A stretch of 64,000 bases of DNA from Thelonectria olida (Eukaryota; Ascomycota; Sordariomycetes; Hypocreales; Nectriaceae): NCBI GenBank assembly GCA_020736575.1, contig JAGPYM010000037.1, positions 124,001 to 188,000 on the forward strand, written 5' to 3'. The notes under the pieces were generated by a model, which was not told the origin of the DNA, ran no database searches, and was given only the letters and a program-made list of their open reading frames with translations. Positions 34,043 through 45,910 of the stretch are shown one piece after another. Within the stretch, counting starts at the first letter, position 1. Each line of letters begins with the position of its first letter. Made by a program: the position numbers and the translations under genes.

Positions 34043-35275
34043 ATGGCGGACAAGGTCTACCGAGCGAGCACCACTGCTCCCGTCAACATTGCCGTCGTCA
34101 AGTGTGTTTCTGAATATCCCCCGAAATCCAATTGCACAGCTAATCGCTCAATCTTTAGGTACTGGGGCAAGCGTGACCCCAAGCTCAACCTCCCCACCAA
34201 CAGCTCCCTCTCCGTCACCCTCTCCCAGGCCGATCTCCGAACCCTCACCACCGCCTCCTGCTCTACCTCCTTCACCGATGGCGACAGCTTGACACTCAAT
34301 GGCGAAGTCTCTGATGTGTCTGGCGCGAGGACCCAGGCTTGCTTCCGGGAGCTGCGCGCTCGACGTGCCGCGCTCGAGGACGCCGATGCTTCCCTGCCCA
34401 AGTTGTCGGCCATGCCCCTGAAGCTCGTCTCCGAGAACAACTTCCCCACTGCCGCCGGTCTGGCTTCCTCCGCGGCCGGCTTTGCTGCGCTGGTCAAAGC
34501 CATCGCGCTTCTTTACGAGCTTCCTGACTCGCCCTCGGACCTGTCGCTTGTCGCTCGCCAGGGCTCTGGATCGGCCTGCCGTAGCCTGTTCGGCGGCTAC
34601 GTTGCTTGGAGGATGGGAGAGAAGGATGACGGAAGCGACTCCAAGGCGGATCTAGTTGCCCCCGCCTCGCACTGGCCTGAGATGCGCGCATTGATCTTGG
34701 TTGCCAGCGCCGCCAAGAAGGGAGTGTCGTCGACTTCCGGTATGCAACAGACCGTGGCCACCTCGGGACTTTTCCAGCAGAGGATAAAGACCGTGGTTCC
34801 CGCTAACATGGCTTCCATGGAGGAGGCCATCAAGAACAAGGACTTTGCCAAATTCGCCGAAGTGACGATGCGTGAGTCCAACTCGTTCCACGCCACCTGC
34901 GCCGACACCTACCCTCCCATCTTCTACATGAACGACATCTCCAAGGCTGCTATCCGCGCTGTCGAGGCCATCAACGCCAAGGCCGGCAAGACTATTGCCG
35001 CCTACACCTTTGACGCCGGCCCGAACTGTGTCGTCTACTACCTCGAGGAGAACGCCGATACCATTCTTGGATCTTTCTACCAGGCCCTTGGTGGAGAGGT
35101 GTCTGGTTGGAAGCAGGGTACTGCCATAGTTAAGTCGTCTGTTGAGCTTGAGAGTAGCCTTGCCTCGACACTGAAGGAGGGTGTGAGCCGAGTTATCATG
35201 ACTGGCGTTGGTGAGGGTCCTATCAAGACGGATGAGTACCTCGTTGGTGAGGATGGCCAAGCAGTCAAGCGGTAG
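34043..35275 (+). CDS. MVD1: Mevalonate diphosphate decarboxylase
   Basis: GHMP-kinase-fold enzyme that converts mevalonate-5-diphosphate to isopentenyl diphosphate with ATP, in the sterol/isoprenoid pathway (ERG19 of yeast). Exons: 34043-34101 and 34159-35275; 391 aa. Splicing gives the conserved NIAVVKYWGKRD. Other family motifs: PTNSSLSVTLSQ, the ATP loop SENNFPTAAGLASSAAGFAAL, RQGSGSACRSLFGGYV, SSTSGMQ and YTFDAGPN with the catalytic Asp region. Length is usual for the family. The 57-base intron is a multiple of three and contains no stop, so an unspliced message would encode 19 extra residues inside the N-terminal motif. The annotated spliced form is the one matching the family. Confidence 0.95.
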   Translation: MADKVYRASTTAPVNIAVVKCVSEYPPKSNCTANRSIFRYWGKRDPKLNLPTNSSLSVTLSQADLRTLTTASCSTSFTDGDSLTLNGEVSDVSGARTQACFRELRARRAALEDADASLPKLSAMPLKLVSENNFPTAAGLASSAAGFAALVKAIALLYELPDSPSDLSLVARQGSGSACRSLFGGYVAWRMGEKDDGSDSKADLVAPASHWPEMRALILVASAAKKGVSSTSGMQQTVATSGLFQQRIKTVVPANMASMEEAIKNKDFAKFAEVTMRESNSFHATCADTYPPIFYMNDISKAAIRAVEAINAKAGKTIAAYTFDAGPNCVVYYLEENADTILGSFYQALGGEVSGWKQGTAIVKSSVELESSLASTLKEGVSRVIMTGVGEGPIKTDEYLVGEDGQAVKR

Positions 35276-35914
35276 AGGGCAAAACAGGGTTATAAATAAT
35301 GAATCTGCGACATTTGGAGCACAGCTGATGAAAATAGCACCAAAAAAAATCAATTAATTGTCCGGTACGGTAGAATCGTGCTGACAAGTTCTGGGTCATC
35401 CATCAGACACCTCCGAGGTGGAGGGTGGCAGTGATGGCAGTGATGTGCTGCAAACAGCCACCAGTCATGGCCAATCGAAAATAAACGCGCTACACAATGA
35501 CTACAATAAGATCGTTTTCTGGTGTCACAATCGCTATTGTCCTCGATTGTGTTGTGGGTGATTCAATAGGCCCGCTTAGACGAATGGTGACGCTGCCTTT
35601 CACTGTTGTTTGTCAGTCGCACTTGAGGATCGTACACCAGTGGACGACCTCTTGCCCTCTCGTCACCTTGCCAACTTTCCTCTTCTCCTTCCTCTGCAAA
35701 AACCTACCACAATCACATCACTACCTACGAATTCCCTATTCTTTTCACGTCCCTCATCCTCAATCATCGTCATCTCCATTCAAAAACCCTCTGGGACGTC
35801 CAGCACCGATGCTCAGTGCCGCTGTTAACTTTGCTCCGCAATACGTCGCTGCGACTGCTCCATTCCGTGAACGGGCTCGAGCTCAGGCCGCACCCCAACA
35901 CTCTTGCGCCCATT
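35276..35914. other. Intergenic
   Basis: Spacer between two same-strand genes. The RUS1-family frame remains open about 100 bases upstream of its first ATG but without another ATG. No extra gene seen. Confidence 0.5.
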
Positions 35915-37482
35915 ATGAGCCCCGACACAGGGTCAGAGCCTCGCTTTCCCGAGGAATTCAGTCCTCTCGAGTCGCTTTCCTCTAGGTCAAGAAAGCACGA
36001 CGGATTGACTACATATCTCGGCCGAGGGAATGAGGTGGAAATCCAAGAGCTGGACAAGTCGGGCAACGTCACTCAAAGATGGCGACACACGCCTGACAAT
36101 GTCATTATTCCGGTAAGCGCGTCCTCTTTGTTTGACCCCTTCGTCAATTCCTGACATTCTTCAAGGTCCTGTCCAAGGGAAAATCCAACAATTTCTTCTT
36201 CCGATCAATGCGCGAGTGGCGCAAGGGTCTCTACGATGCCTTCCTTCCTGTTGGATTCCCTCATTCAGTCTCGGAAGATTACCTGGCCTACCAAACATTC
36301 GACTCTCTCCAGGCCTTCTTTTCCACCATCACCTCGCTTCTAGCCAATCGGGCCCTCCTTCAGGGTCTCGGAGTCGGCGATGCCAATTCGTCTGCCACCT
36401 TCGCCATGCTCTTGACCATCCTCAAGGATGCCATGTCCCGAGTAGCCACCATCCTCTTCGCCCAGCAATTTGGTCTCCGCATTGAACCTGACGCAAAGAA
36501 ATTCCGTTTTCTCGCCGATCTATTCAACGACACTGCCTTCTTTCTCGAGCTGTATAGCCCCTACTTTGGCTCTTGGGGAAAAGTCATTGCCCTCACTACT
36601 GGCGAGGCACTTCGTGCCCTTTGCGGCGTTTCGGCCGGAGCAAGCAAGGCCGCTTTGAGTGTTCACTTTGCAAAACACAACAACTTGGCGGAGCTAAATG
36701 CAAAGGAGGCAAGCCAGGAGACTGCCGTGGGATTGGTCGGTCTTTTGGTCGGGACCATCCTGGTCAAGTCTGTCGAAGACCATCAGAGTGTCGTCTACTT
36801 GATGGTTAGTCTGGTCTTTGCTCATTTGTGGATGAACTACCTTGGCGTCCGCAGCGTCTGTATGACTACTCTCAACCGCCAACGTGCTACTATCCTATTC
36901 GAAGAGCATCTCAAGTCTGGCAAAGTCTTGACTCCCGAAGAGGTTGCCCAACGGGAGAACATTATCTTCTGGAAGCCCGTGGTTCGCAACAGGAACGGCG
37001 GATTGGTTGCCAAAATCGAGATGGCTGAGAATTACTGGAAAGCCATGGGTGGGAGCCGTCCTCGCGTTGACATTGCGATTGTCGATGGTGCGTTGTACAG
37101 TCTTTTCGTCTGGTCTCACGCCAGCCAAAACACTACTCCTATCAAGATCCTTCTTTGGAGGGATGCTGAGCCCGTACACATTATTAGCTCCTGGTTCATG
37201 GCCATGGAGGTAGCTTGGCTTATGAATAAGGGAGAGGGTTACTCGGACAAGCTGGATTGGATCTTTGTTAGGAACAAGTCTCACCCTACCGCCTGGTTAG
37301 TGAAAGGACAGGTCGCAAACGAGAAGGAGGAGCAACATCTGGATGAGTACAAAAAACGCTACAATGATCGAGAGTTCTGGGAGGCGATCCGCGCAAAGGG
37401 TTGGAACTTGAAGACTCAGGCTTTTGAGACTGGGGCACCAGTGCGCCTGACTGCTCATAGTCTAGAGAAGAAGGATCAGTAA
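35915..37482 (+). CDS. RUS1 / DUF647 family protein
   Basis: Member of the root-UVB-sensitive (DUF647) family, found from plants to fungi; in plants it is linked to UV-B and vitamin B6 responses, and its biochemical function is unknown. Exons: 35915-36112 and 36166-37482; 504 aa. The junction reads NVIIP/VLSKGKSNNFFFRSM. The DUF647 core spans about 85-330: LPVGFPHSVSEDYLAYQTFD, LADLFNDTAFFLELYSPYF and the hydrophobic LVGLLVGTILVKSV stretch, which is a likely membrane segment. The start is the first in-frame ATG; the open frame continues upstream without one. The C-terminal 150 residues are soluble and charged. Confidence 0.88.
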
Positions 37483-37846
37483 GGAATCATGCAGAAATCG
37501 CTCAGAGTTCAATAAGCGTGAAGGCTCAGTTTCTTGTTGGAAGATGCCGCTCAACTTGGGCGCTGAACGTACTCCTGATGTACGGGTCTTGGAATGGGGT
37601 AATTGCTCGAACTAGTTCGATTGAGATTCCTCAAGAAATGATTAAAACGAGGCGAAACGAAACCCATTCCGTCTTGTCGTATTGATGATGTTACATTGGA
37701 GATTTTTCTCAACCAAGTCTACCAGACCTGCCCCATGACCAGTGTATCCCAAGTTGTACAGTTTTCCTAACGCCTGACCTAAAGGTATCATACATCATGG
37801 CTCCTTTTTGTGCAACAATAATTCCCCCATCTCGCGTCTCGTCAGC
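37483..37846. other. Intergenic, convergent gene ends
   Basis: 364-base tail-to-tail spacer; 3' UTR-like, nothing else seen. Confidence 0.5.
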
Positions 37847-38754
37847 TCAAGCGAGCCACGCCCAGCGCATCGCCCGCATCTTGACGCCCTCCCACGTATT
37901 CAACTTTGGCCGCACGTCCAAGTAGAAGCTTGGCCCACCCTTGCCGTCTGGCCGGCCGGAGTAGAAGTCGATCACGTACTCGACTTTGGTGCCGCAGCGG
38001 TCAATAACCCAGTCGTGGCGGTCGAAGGGCGCAGTGAAGCCGAGGATGGTGTTGACGCGGGCGGTTGGAGTCATGCGGTCCATTTTGTTGGCGAAGGAGT
38101 CGAGTTTCGGGCCATCGCATCTGAGTGATTGTTAGAATTGTGATCTGGATTGGAATGGGCTTGAGAGGGTAGGTACTTTGAGGCGGTTAGGTAAGGCGCT
38201 TCCCACTCTTTGATCTCCTTCCATGCTCGCTCGTTGACGGCATTGTGGATTGGCACCACCGTCTTCATATCTGCGACGCGAGCGTCGTAGCCCTTGCGCT
38301 TCATTGCGTCAAAGAACATCTTCTCGGAAGGGTACACCCAGTTCCCCGAGGGATCCATTCCAGACTCCATCTCGTGGTTCGCAGGTTTTGGGGGAGCCGC
38401 CGTTGCGCTAGCGGTGTGGTCGACGGGACACACAGCTGGGTTTCCGGATGTTCGAGGAATGGTCGACACGGTTCGATCGGTGCCTAGGCCTTTCTGGACG
38501 GGCGTAGGTGTGCTGCTGGCGGCGGGAGCGGGCGTCGACGTTGAGGAGGAACCCCATGGGATATAGGACGTCAGTGTCTGGGTCCACGACTTGGATTCGG
38601 CGGCGCGGGCGGTATGGTCGACGGGACATCCGGCGGGCTGTGCGGGAGGAGCTTGAGCCTGAGGCTTTTGAGCTTCGGCGTCACGAGCCTGGGCGATCCA
38701 AGCATCGCGAGTCTTGTGGTCGACGGGACAAGCGGAGGCGTTGCTGTCGGCCAT
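37847..38754 (-). CDS. CYT2: Cytochrome c/c1 heme lyase (holocytochrome synthase), CYT2-like
   Basis: Mitochondrial intermembrane-space enzyme that attaches heme to apocytochrome through thioethers. Exons: 38754-38177 and 38120-37847; 283 aa. The motif CPVDH occurs three times (near residues 9, 43 and 109), the heme-binding CP motifs of the family. The catalytic region reads NWVYPSEKMFFDAMKRKG, DMKTVVPIHNAVNERAW, then after the intron PFDRHDWVIDRCG, YVIDFYSG and YLDVRPKLN. STIPRT plus DMKTVVPIHNAVNERAW resemble the cytochrome c1 lyase CYT2 more than CYC3, though the two are close and the distinction is inference. It lacks a cleavable presequence, as expected for the family. Confidence 0.9.
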
Positions 38755-39474
38755 TGCGACGTTTTCCGAGCTTGTTTGCTCTGTTTCGAAGTCGATTATT
38801 GATTGAGGAAGGTGAAACAATCGAAGAATTCGAATGCGAGGAGGCTATAGGGACATGGGGATGAAGATTGGTAATGGCGTAATCGAGGACGGCTTTCAAG
38901 GATGGATTACTTCGGTAGTAATAGGCTGGGAGGGATTGGGCGGGCGCGATGGCATGGCGGCGAGAGAAAAAAAATTGGGCCAGGAAATTTCCGGAGGGCC
39001 GGCCGGGATGGGTGGGTACGATCGGGCCTGGAGTTGCAACTTGTAATCTAGTAGTTGCAATGCTTGCCTCGAAAGAGAGACAAGAATACAAATGTGCAAT
39101 GATATCATCTTATCTGAACCAGTTGATCACTGCTGCCAATTTCATTCCTTGTTGACGAACATGAACAAGCTTCCTGACCAGGTATGCCATGCCATGGCAG
39201 GCACCTCTTGCCTTTCGGTGCCGATCCCCTCAACTACCTATTCACGCACAGCCCATTGTGGGAAGTTGATATACGAACGTGAGAGGCAGAGAGGAAGCAC
39301 CGATGCTCAACTGGCAGAATACCTAGGTAGGTACGCCGGCGTGGTTAAATAGGCCGCCAACTGCTCATCTAGACCAGCTCCCGCAACTGACAAGCTCCCA
39401 TCTTGGTTGCATCTCTAATCACAAACTTCCATCTTGATTATACTCTCATCACCAACTTCCATCTACCAGCAATC
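38755..39474. other. Intergenic, divergent promoters
   Basis: Head-to-head spacer. Just before the + strand gene, the phrase ACAAACTTCCATCTTGATTA/ATCACCAACTTCCATCT forms a short imperfect direct repeat around 39420-39465. No gene seen. Confidence 0.5.
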
Positions 39475-40404
39475 ATGGTGCTATTCGACAATTCTCTTTT
39501 CGAAGCGTACAAAGAGGGTCAGATTTTGGATCTGCGGGCGAGCCTGGGCGATGGAGATCCTCCAGAGACCTGTGATATTCGCGTTCAAATTCGAAAGAAG
39601 CTGGTCAACTCGAGCAGTGTGGGCTCATGCGACATGCTTGTCGACATTTTGGACAAGACACTAGTCTTGACGGATGGCGCGGTGCCCGAAACCGCACTTC
39701 TCAAACTCTTTGATCGCAGATTCTCTGTTGTGGGCCGTATGCGACACAAACTCCCTCTTTGGACCAGCGAAAGAGAGAAATCCCTCGTTCACATGGCTCT
39801 GAATTCGAACCTGGCACCCGATGAGATCCACCGCCTTTGGGGTGACTGGCAACTTTTCCGCGAGGAGACACAGAAGCGGATGATAACAACTAGACAGGAG
39901 CAAGCACTAGCCATTGAACTCTCGGACACATGCAAGGCCGAGTTATTTACGTACGCTTTTTCCCTTCGCAGCCTGCAGAGTATCAACATCCGTCGTCTAC
40001 TGGCGTCGGTGCATCGTGACCTCGCACCACGAGACGTTCTCATGGGGATTGCGGCGTCAGATCATTTCGGCTTCAGTGGCCTACTGCTCGAGCCCCTATT
40101 TGGCTACAGCCTCGCGGATATGTCGCAACACTTTCCTCGGTCATCCTAGCAGGTCATCGTCGATCGGGCGCGCGCGGTTGTCCGCGCAATCAACGGCTAC
40201 GGAGTCGTCGGGTTCAACGCTTCTCCTGAAAATTTCCTCGTGGTTCATCAGAGAACGAATGGTACAACGGCTGAATACGATGTTTTCATGGATAACCTTG
40301 AGGGCGCTAGACTCCTAGAAGACAATGAACAAACAGATGAGGAATGGACAATGTGGTCTCATATGAAGGATAAGCTGGAGAAAACGGGGTTTGAGTTGGG
40401 TTAG
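39475..40404 (+). pseudogene. Protein-kinase-like gene interrupted by in-frame TAG
   Basis: The first open part (39475-40146, 224 codons, starting MVLFDNSLF) is followed in the same frame by TAG at 40147-40149 and then by 84 further coding-like codons to a second stop at 40402. Both halves belong together: LLLEPLFGYSLADM before the stop and VIVDRARAVVRAINGYG, ASPENFLVVH and VFMDNLEGARLLE after it match the order of a fungal kinase-like family (LLEP.., then PENFLV, then a degenerate DFG region). The position of the stop is usually Trp in such proteins, as I recall the family, so a TGG-to-TAG change is likely. The catalytic Asp of the HxD loop and the DFG motif are absent, so even the intact protein would be a pseudokinase. 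Alternatives are a sequencing error or stop read-through. Confidence 0.55.
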
Positions 40405-41027
40405 GAACAGCAGGAGAGGCTGGAAGAGGGGACTGTGGACGAAGAAGAAACTGAATGGGAAGAGGAAAAGGAGGGGTCTTAAAACATGGGCTCTTTGAAC
40501 AGAGGTTAGATGCGATGCATGTTTTGAAGGGGCGGTGCAGAAGACAGGTTGTACAAACAAAGTGATAGATGGACGAGGGTATAGAGGAGCTCAATCGCAC
40601 TATTAAAATCCATTCAAATGTCTGCGGATAGCGAAACATGTCACAGGCAACCTTGTTCCTGAGACCAGGTTCCTTCTGGGAGGTAACTAAAGCAAGTATG
40701 ACTCTGCATGTAGCATCACAAGTCTGCACTTCACGATTGTGCTCAACTCGGCCGAGAAACCCTCTCCACTGTAAACCCTCCACGCCGCCCCTAGCCTCCC
40801 ATGACACGACGTCATGCGACCCGACCGCTAATCATGACGGGAACCTCTTATCTCACCCTCGTGACAGCCGAAACCGCCGCCATCTGGGGCCTGTCTCGAC
40901 CACCTGAAGGCAGCACCTTTATCAAAACGTCCGCGTGGCCCATTCGCGCTCGCAACGTCGATAACCACCAGCTTTCGCAACACGGTGCAATGTCGTGTCG
41001 GCCCTGAACCTTTCTTGCTGTGCTGCC
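40405..41027. other. Intergenic
   Basis: Spacer between the broken kinase-like gene and the CLN3 gene. The first 80 bases are Glu-codon-rich after the second stop and may be former coding sequence. Nothing else seen. Confidence 0.4.
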
Positions 41028-42452
41028 ATGTCCGGTCGTTCGCCCGCTTCGTCTGGCCTGCTCCCAATGCCTGGCTCGCCGTCGTCCTCGTGGGCCGTCT
41101 ATAAGGCGCGCCTGGGTGCCGTGTTTGGCCGCCCTGACTTGAAGGTCGTTATCGCCTTTTGGCTCTTTGGTCCGTCGTTGGCTTCCAATTCCCCAACGGT
41201 CCATCGCTGACAACCTACAGGCCTCATCAACAATGTGCTCTACGTAATCATCCTCTCCGCCGCCCAAGACCTCGTCGGCTCGCTGCCCAAGGGCGTCGTG
41301 CTCCTCGCCGACGTCCTCCCATCCTTCCTCACGAAGCTCGTCGCTCCCTACTTCATCCACCGCGTGCCCTACAACGTGCGCATCCTCGTCTTCATCGCGC
41401 TGTCCGCGACGGGCATGTGCATGGTCGCCCTGACGCCCGCCACCGAGTCCGTCGCCGTCAAGCTCGTCGGGGTCGTGCTCGCGAGCCTCAGCAGTGGCGG
41501 AGGCGAGCTGAGCTTCCTGGGCCTCACGCACTACTACGGCCATGTGAGCCTCGCGGGCTGGGGCTCGGGGACGGGGGCGGCGGGACTGGTGGGCGCGGGA
41601 TTGTACGTCGTCATGACGGAGTGGTGGGGCTTCAGCGTCCGGGACAGTCTCTTGTTCTCGGCGTGTTTGCCGGCAATCATGTTTGTCAGCTTCTTCGTGG
41701 TGCTTCCGCATGGGCCGCTGAACCAGGGCAAGCGGAAGGGCTACGATGCGGTGCCGGAGCGGGATCTCGAGGAGGAAGAGGTGCAGGACATGCCGCAAAG
41801 CACCGCGTCCTCTGCGCTGCTCGCTCCGGGCCCATCGGTGGCTTCGACCGCCTATTCGACGCATGCCCCCGCAGAAAATGCGTCGTTCGGGAATAACTTG
41901 CGAAGAGCAAAAGCGCTCTTCTTCCCTTACATGTTCCCCTTGCTGTTGGTGTATGTCGCCGAGTACACCATCAACCAGGGCGTTTCCCCCACGCTTCTCT
42001 TCCCACTGGAGGAGTCTCCATTCCAAGAATTTCGTGGGTTCTACCCATTCTACGGGTTTCTCTACCAGGTTGGAGTCTTCATCTCTCGGTCTTCCACTCC
42101 ATGGTTCCGTATTCACCACTTGTATCTCCCGTCGATGCTCCAAGTGGGCAACCTGATCCTCCTCACACTACACGCACTGTTCTTCTTCATCCCATCAGTT
42201 TACATCGTATTCGTCATCATCTTCTGGGAGGGTCTTTTAGGCGGCGCAGTGTATGTAAACTGCTTCGCCGAGATCATGGAGAATGTGCCGGTAGAAGAGC
42301 GCGAGTTCAGCCTCGGAGCCACGAGTGTGAGCGATAGCGGGGGTATCTGTATCGCAGGCTTCATTGGCATTGTGATGGAGACGCGACTATGTGATTACCA
42401 AGTTGCGCATGGGCGGGACTGGTGCCGCCAGATACACGCACAGCACGGCTAA
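41028..42452 (+). CDS. BTN1: CLN3/battenin family vacuolar membrane protein
   Basis: Vacuolar/lysosomal multipass protein; yeast Btn1 influences vacuolar pH and basic amino-acid transport. Exons: 41028-41169 and 41221-42452; 457 aa, joined [13 protein letters not shown]. About 11 hydrophobic segments. Family motifs: [23 protein letters not shown]-equivalent region [38 protein letters not shown], and near the end [18 protein letters not shown]. The acidic [16 protein letters not shown] loop and Ser/Ala-rich stretch at about 220-260 form the central cytosolic loop. The C-terminus ends AQHG without a recognisable sorting motif. The ATG at 41028 is the first in frame with the family N-terminus. 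Confidence 0.92.
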
Positions 42453-45400
42453 CGGTTAGAGGAGTAGGGGTTATGATGGGGAGTTTGGAGTACGATCCGT
42501 GTATGTCGGAGTCTTTTCGTATCGAACACGGGATGTTGTAGATCTTGGCCATGCTCGAAACTTACATACCTGCAAATACACGAACTTGGTCTAAAGCCAG
42601 GCGAAATTACAGCGGATTTTTTATGTGCAAAGGTCTCAGCCAAGTCCAAAGTCCTCAGATCAGGGCCCCTCTCTGCTCCAAGGCACATGCCAGCATTTGG
42701 CAGGACTCAGGAGTTTTCCATGTGTCGAGGGACATGGCACATCCTTGGCCCCTTTAACTATTAGCGCTTGGGGACGGTCAGCAGCCAGGGTGAACAATTA
42801 ATTTCCAGCAGGGCAGACGCTAGAACGAAAAGGGCTGGTTGCATGCCACCCCATAACGAAGGTAATCGGCGACCGCAAAAGTCGTCTATCTGCGTCTCTG
42901 AGAGACGGATTTATGGCCTGCGGAGGCGAGGCGGATGGTATGCTCCCCCATGGATAACACGGGACAATTGGCTCTGGAGAGGGGTAGTAAGTGCAAGGTT
43001 CACGGATGGCAAGGATAGAAAACTCATAATAATACGAAGTACAGTTGTATCATTGTGATGTATTCCTAGATGGAATGTAACGTTCAGCCAGGTTGTGATC
43101 CAGATTTGGAACGCCCTCGGCATGGACAAAGTGACAGGTGGCACAGGCCCAGAAGTTGCAGCCGGCATATTGAACAGCCAGCGCCAGTTGGCTTGGATGA
43201 CTGATGATGGTGTAGCAGGACGCTCTTTGGTAGGCTGAGCGAGTGTTTGCGTAGGGCAGTGGCTTGCAATGCCGGGCGGTGCCGCAGAAGAGGTGGTCAC
43301 AGCCACGGGACAATTACGAGAAATAATCGACATGGAGGGTTGGTTTACTGCTGACGGGTTGAAGTTTGATGGATCCAATCTGGTGGATGTGGTTGATGCA
43401 TGGATGCAATATCCTGGCTTATGGGGAGGGAATGCAGTCAGCAAGAAGCAAGAACGAAGCGAGAGAAGGGGAAAAAAAAGGTGCAAGACAGGGGTCATGG
43501 GGTAACGACCTTGGAAAAACGTCCCGCACTGTGCCGCCAACTCTGGGAAGGTTTTCTGGCGGAACCGTCGGCGGAACGCAAAGTGATTCAAGGGGGTGCC
43601 AAGATGGTCTTGCGAACAGGAAGACAGACGACAAGCATCCATCGGCCATTGACTTGTGAGAACCGTTTGGCCACTTGAAAAAGGGGCGAGGGTGCTTCCT
43701 TCTTATGTGTTTCATGGGAATAAGATTGACGCCTCGTCGGGGTTCAAGCTGAGGTGATCTCAACAAGAAGCCGAGTTGGGCTGAGAATGCCTGCCATCAC
43801 CAACAGCGTCCATGCTTTGCGAGGCGGGATGAGGTGGGTCGAAATAGGATTGATTGATTGACCTCGAAGAAAGGATGAACCATTTCACTATCAAACAGCT
43901 TGTTGGCTTTACATGACGCTTCTATGGACTGAATCCTCAAAACCGTTTACTTCGAACATCCGTCCTGCCTCATCGTCGCTTCGAAACACTTCAAACCGTT
44001 GTCCCTGTCGCGAAAGGGACGTCGTGCCGCGTACCGGATGGCGTAGGCCCTGACAAGATGCGTTTCGCTCCATGTCTGACGTGCTCGAGGATTAATTAAG
44101 CAACCGAATAGAATTGCAAACAACCTCATGTCAAAATGCCGAGTTTAATGCTGCAGCAATAAACTGAGGGTGATCATTGCCTGGTCCGACAGTGGGCAAT
44201 CAACCGACATATCTGATACACGGACGGATAAGGACCGTGATATGCGCGACACTTATGAACGCCCCAATCTCCGGCGAATATCCAATTCTCATACGACATC
44301 AGAGTGAGGAATTCATCTTCGTGAGAACTATATAGCGATAATCAAGCTCACCACCATTCATTGGCCCATGGAGCAATGTAATGTCAGCCCCCTGAACCAC
44401 CTCCAATTTGCATAAATGGACTCTTTGCAGAAAGGAGTAAGCAGCTTTGGGTTAGAGGGCATTCAGCGCCAGCATCTGGGGCTCGGTCCCTCCCTCCGCC
44501 TGGGATGGAGTCGGATGGACCGACCAACGATGGTCAGCCTTAGGGGGCTAGTAGGGAGCCGGCTGATAATCATGTACTAAGGTACGTACGCATAGTAGTA
44601 CGAAGTACTTGATACCAGGCTTTCCACCGTATCCAGAACTGTCTTCCACCAGCTCTATCCATTCGGAACAACTCCTTGCTTCTGTTCGTGTCTGTTCATT
44701 GGCATCTGCAGATATTCGCAGATACTGACGTAGAGAAGCGACGACAAGCCGGCACGGCAGCGCTGTCCGACTTGGCGAGAGGGCCAAGTACGGGGGACTG
44801 GGAGTCACGTTAAAAGTGCCGCCCGCCTCGCCCGCCGTTGCAAGCAAGGGGAATCCTCTGTGTCTCGCTCCGTGTCTCCGTTGGTTCACAGGCTCGCTCC
44901 ACTATTGAAAGCCCCGATGATCTGTCTCTCCTGACTGCTTGCGTTGCCAATTTTTGCTCTCATTTGTCCCCGACTTTTCTCAAGCTGGTCCTGTTGAGAT
45001 TTTTGTTCTCCAATCAGTCTCCCTGTCCCCCAATGCTCCTGCGTCCCCCCTCCGCACCCCCAGGGTACGCACATGAACGCTCAGACTGAACCGCTCGGTT
45101 GATTCCTTCCCAAGTTCCCAGAGGCCACCTCAAAAACCGCCACTTCTTCCGTTCTGCTGCACGTAGTGTTGGGCACAGCCCAGTTGTAAATCTAGATCAT
45201 GTAGTTACTTCGTGCAGCGGTGCAGGCTTGTTGCCGAGAACACTGTGCTGTAAGCGGAACCAACGACGTCTTATCATTCCTCACCCATTGCACCTGTCTG
45301 ACATACAGTGCAAGTTTCGCACCTCGTTTTTTCGCCCTGCCTCCATCGCCAAGCCAGTGTACAAGTCGCGATCCACACTCCAATCACGCCCCTGGCACCG

Positions 45401-45910
45401 CCAACAGAATGAAGCCTCCTCCTGCTAGCGCTCCTTCCTTTTCCTGCTCCTCCTGCCATTTCCCCTCCGATTCCTTGCCTCCTTATTTCCCTTTTTCAGC
45501 GGCACAGTCTCGAATACACGCACCCACGGTTCACCCTGTCGCCTTCCGCGGATTGTGTCTCCACAACTCCCCCATTTCTGTCCCACAGTGCCACCCTCTC
45601 AAAGTTGGCACGGCCCAATCTACTCCCCCGTTTGGCTCGAGTCCACCCTGCCCGCTTCTCCTTAACCTGAGCCCCCTGGCTTCCTCCATTCGGACTCTTA
45701 ACTCAATCTCGCCCTTTCCCTCTTGAACTCCTCTTCACAAGCTCTTTCTTCCCTTCCTTTTTCTTCTTTTTTTTTTCTTTCTCAGGCGACATCACATCGC
45801 TTCAGTCTGGATTATTGCGTCTTGTCGCACTTACGTTCGCTTCACCCCGCGCGAAGACCACTTGACCTCTCTATTTCTGTTTCTACCCACCTCAGAAATA
45901 GTAGCATGCG
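42453..45910. other. Gene-free stretch of 3.5 kb
   Basis: Longest stretch without a protein gene. Frames of up to 243 codons are Ser/Pro/Leu-rich without domain signals or consistent codon use. The last 1 kb is strongly pyrimidine-rich and is probably promoter and long leader of the glycosyltransferase gene. The palindrome-like TACGAAGTAC occurs near 43035 and near 44599, otherwise no repeat. No RNA gene was recognised. Confidence 0.5.

Noticed and set aside
42911..43642. 243-codon minus-strand frame in the long intergenic stretch
   Set aside because: No domain, no plausible start context, and Ser/Pro/Leu composition typical of random open frames in GC-rich spacer.
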